From Candidatus Methylomirabilota bacterium (lineage in GTDB: Bacteria > Methylomirabilota > Methylomirabilia > Methylomirabilales > JACQHM01), in NCBI GenBank assembly GCA_016199025.1, contig JACQHM010000028.1, positions 1 through 13,875 on the forward strand: a stretch of DNA of 13,875 nt. The letters are read 5' to 3'. A model generated the notes under the pieces. It was not told where the DNA came from, searched no databases, and saw only the letters and a list, made by a program, of their open reading frames with translations. The position numbers and the translations under genes are program-made. Below, piece after piece: positions 12,913 to 13,875 of the stretch (position 1 is its first letter; each line of letters begins with the position of its first letter).

Positions 12913-13369
12913 CACGAACGTGTGGGTGTCGGCCCTCCTCAATCCATCCGGCCCCCCGGCGCAACTGAAGAACGCCTGGGTAGATGGTCTCTTCGACGTG
13001 ATCGTGTGCCTGCCAGTTCTCGAAGAGATCGCTGATGTGCTCCAACGCCCCCGCATCCAGCGCAAGTACAAGATCCACAAGCATGAGATCGTTCAATATC
13101 TTCGGCTGATTACCGGCCGGGCGATCCTTGTCCCCGTCACCGGGACCGTGACCGGATGTCGAGATCCTGACGATAACCTCCTCCTGGAAGCGGCGATCAC
13201 CGGGGGCGCCAAATACCTTGTGACCAGGGATGATGACCTGAAGCGAGATCTCGATTTGATCCTCCAGATGCGGCAGCACGGCGTCAGAGTGGTCAGCGTC
13301 TCGCAGTTCCTGAAGACACTCCGCCCCCGCTCTCGACGACGGCTCCCTTCCCACCAGGGAGGATCCTAG
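12890..13369 (+). CDS. PIN-domain toxin, COG1569-like putative ribonuclease
   Basis: A 159-aa PIN-domain protein, expected to cut RNA when free of its antitoxin. Acidic residues of the active site are all present: VLVDTNVWVSALL near the N-terminus, VLEEIADVLQRPRI, then RDPDDNLLLEAA, and the late KYLVTRDDDL. The GTG start at 12890 puts the first beta strand (KVAVLVDTN) at the N-terminus as in the family. GAGGTCAGGG lies upstream, and the start overlaps the antitoxin end by 23 nt. A longer frame from 12848 would add residues absent from relatives. The C-terminus is Arg- and Pro-rich (RPRSRRRLPS). It converges with the second binding-protein gene, 12 bp away. Confidence 0.9.
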   Translation: MKVAVLVDTNVWVSALLNPSGPPAQLKNAWVDGLFDVIVCLPVLEEIADVLQRPRIQRKYKIHKHEIVQYLRLITGRAILVPVTGTVTGCRDPDDNLLLEAAITGGAKYLVTRDDDLKRDLDLILQMRQHGVRVVSVSQFLKTLRPRSRRRLPSHQGGS

Positions 13370-13381
13370 TCGTCGGGCCTC

Positions 13382-13875
13382 TTACCTGCCTTTCCTGGCG
13401 TTCCACGGAGGGATGGGGTACACCAGCTTGGCGGTGGCGTACCTTTCCGGCCAGACGATCTCTCGCTTCCCCTGCTGCCATTGGATCAAGAAGACATCAT
13501 GGCCGATCGCTAACCCATCCTGATCAACCTTGTAGCGGCCGAAGACCGTCACCATATCTAAACCGGCCAAGGCGTCCCGGATCTTCTCCCGGTCCAAGGA
13601 TCCCACCTTCGTGACTGCTGCCTCCAAAACCTGCCCAGCCGCATACCCCGCGGCTGCATCTAGGATAGGTAGCCGCCCAAACTCCTTCTTGAAGGCTTCG
13701 ATGAACTCTTGCATCCCAGGGAGGCCAAGGCCGGGGTGCGGTTCCCACGCGGAGAACCCAAGGACATACTCGGCATCTTTCCCCAGAGCGGTACCGAACT
13801 CGTCCAACTGAGGCCCGTTTGCCCCGGCATACAACTTGGGCATGAAGTTGAGCTGCTTCAGTTGGCGCGTGATCA
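13382..13875 (-). CDS. Second Liv-type substrate-binding protein, C-terminal part, cut by window end
   Basis: Only the last 164 codons are in the window; the frame is open to the right edge. By eye, the protein differs from the C-terminus of the gene at 11287-12474 at about 26 of 160 aligned positions. It shares WEPHPGLG, PGMQEFIE, AAVTKVGSLDREKIRD and the KVDQDGLAIGHDVFLIQWQ region, and ends in a slightly longer tail (NARKGR). Differences cluster in two spots, around GANGPQLDEF and PILDAAAG, which may reflect altered ligand or partner contacts. The ATG at 13843 is internal, not the start. The ligand is unknown. Confidence 0.92.
   Translation of the reverse strand, partial: ITRQLKQLNFMPKLYAGANGPQLDEFGTALGKDAEYVLGFSAWEPHPGLGLPGMQEFIEAFKKEFGRLPILDAAAGYAAGQVLEAAVTKVGSLDREKIRDALAGLDMVTVFGRYKVDQDGLAIGHDVFLIQWQQGKREIVWPERYATAKLVYPIPPWNARKGR
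13390..13875. repeat. Long direct repeat of 11291-11774 (paralogous gene ends)
   Basis: The DNA of the two binding-protein genes is alike over at least 480 bp, in the same orientation about 2.1 kb apart, with long identical runs such as GGCCGATCGCTAACCCATCC. The repeat may extend beyond the window edge. It makes the DNA between the copies, including the toxin-antitoxin module, prone to loss or duplication by recombination. Confidence 0.8.

Overview
The window comes from a GC-rich bacterium with a Gram-negative type of envelope: it encodes an HtrA/Deg-type protease with a signal peptide, a Tat-exported metallo-hydrolase, Liv-type binding proteins and an exported protein-repair methyltransferase. 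Gene content and the C-rich palindromic intergenic repeats would fit Desulfobacterota, Nitrospirota or NC10-like lineages, but nothing seen here fixes the phylum. If the first gene is read correctly, the organism also makes selenoproteins. UGA is a normal stop for several other genes, so the code is not reassigned.

Left end (1-1655): a truncated tRNA-Leu(CAG) on the minus strand with a near-consensus promoter diverges from a compact plus-strand operon. The operon encodes a hotdog-fold (PaaI-type) thioesterase, a SAM hydroxide adenosyltransferase and a DUF1844 protein. The thioesterase carries an in-frame TGA where I expect the second Cys of the family's N-terminal CFVCG motif. A stem-loop starts 11 nt after this TGA, the geometry of the E. 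coli fdhF SECIS. I read it as a selenoprotein with a CxxU motif. This is the most interesting feature of the window.

Middle (1656-10011): a 312-bp intergenic region with a C/G-rich palindromic repeat and a promoter leads into an apparent operon of an HtrA protease, a group-2-like sigma-70 factor and a receiver-histidine kinase fusion. A second intergenic region, with an inverted copy of the same repeat and a second promoter, leads into a class I (DhnA-type) fructose-bisphosphate aldolase, an exported protein-L-isoaspartate methyltransferase, a pseudo-receiver/zinc-ribbon/receiver protein and a receiver-GAF-GGDEF diguanylate cyclase. HtrA and exported Pcm would both act on damaged proteins outside the cytoplasm.

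Right end (10012-13875): on the minus strand lie a Tat-dependent MBL-fold hydrolase and two closely related Liv-type substrate-binding protein genes, the second cut by the window edge. Between the two binding-protein genes, in the opposite orientation, sits a two-gene module of a DUF104 antitoxin-like protein and a COG1569-type PIN toxin, with its own promoter and a palindrome over the -10 box. The intergenic DNA here holds three further repeat types: a G-rich hairpin, a dispersed ATTGC-type element and a heptamer array.
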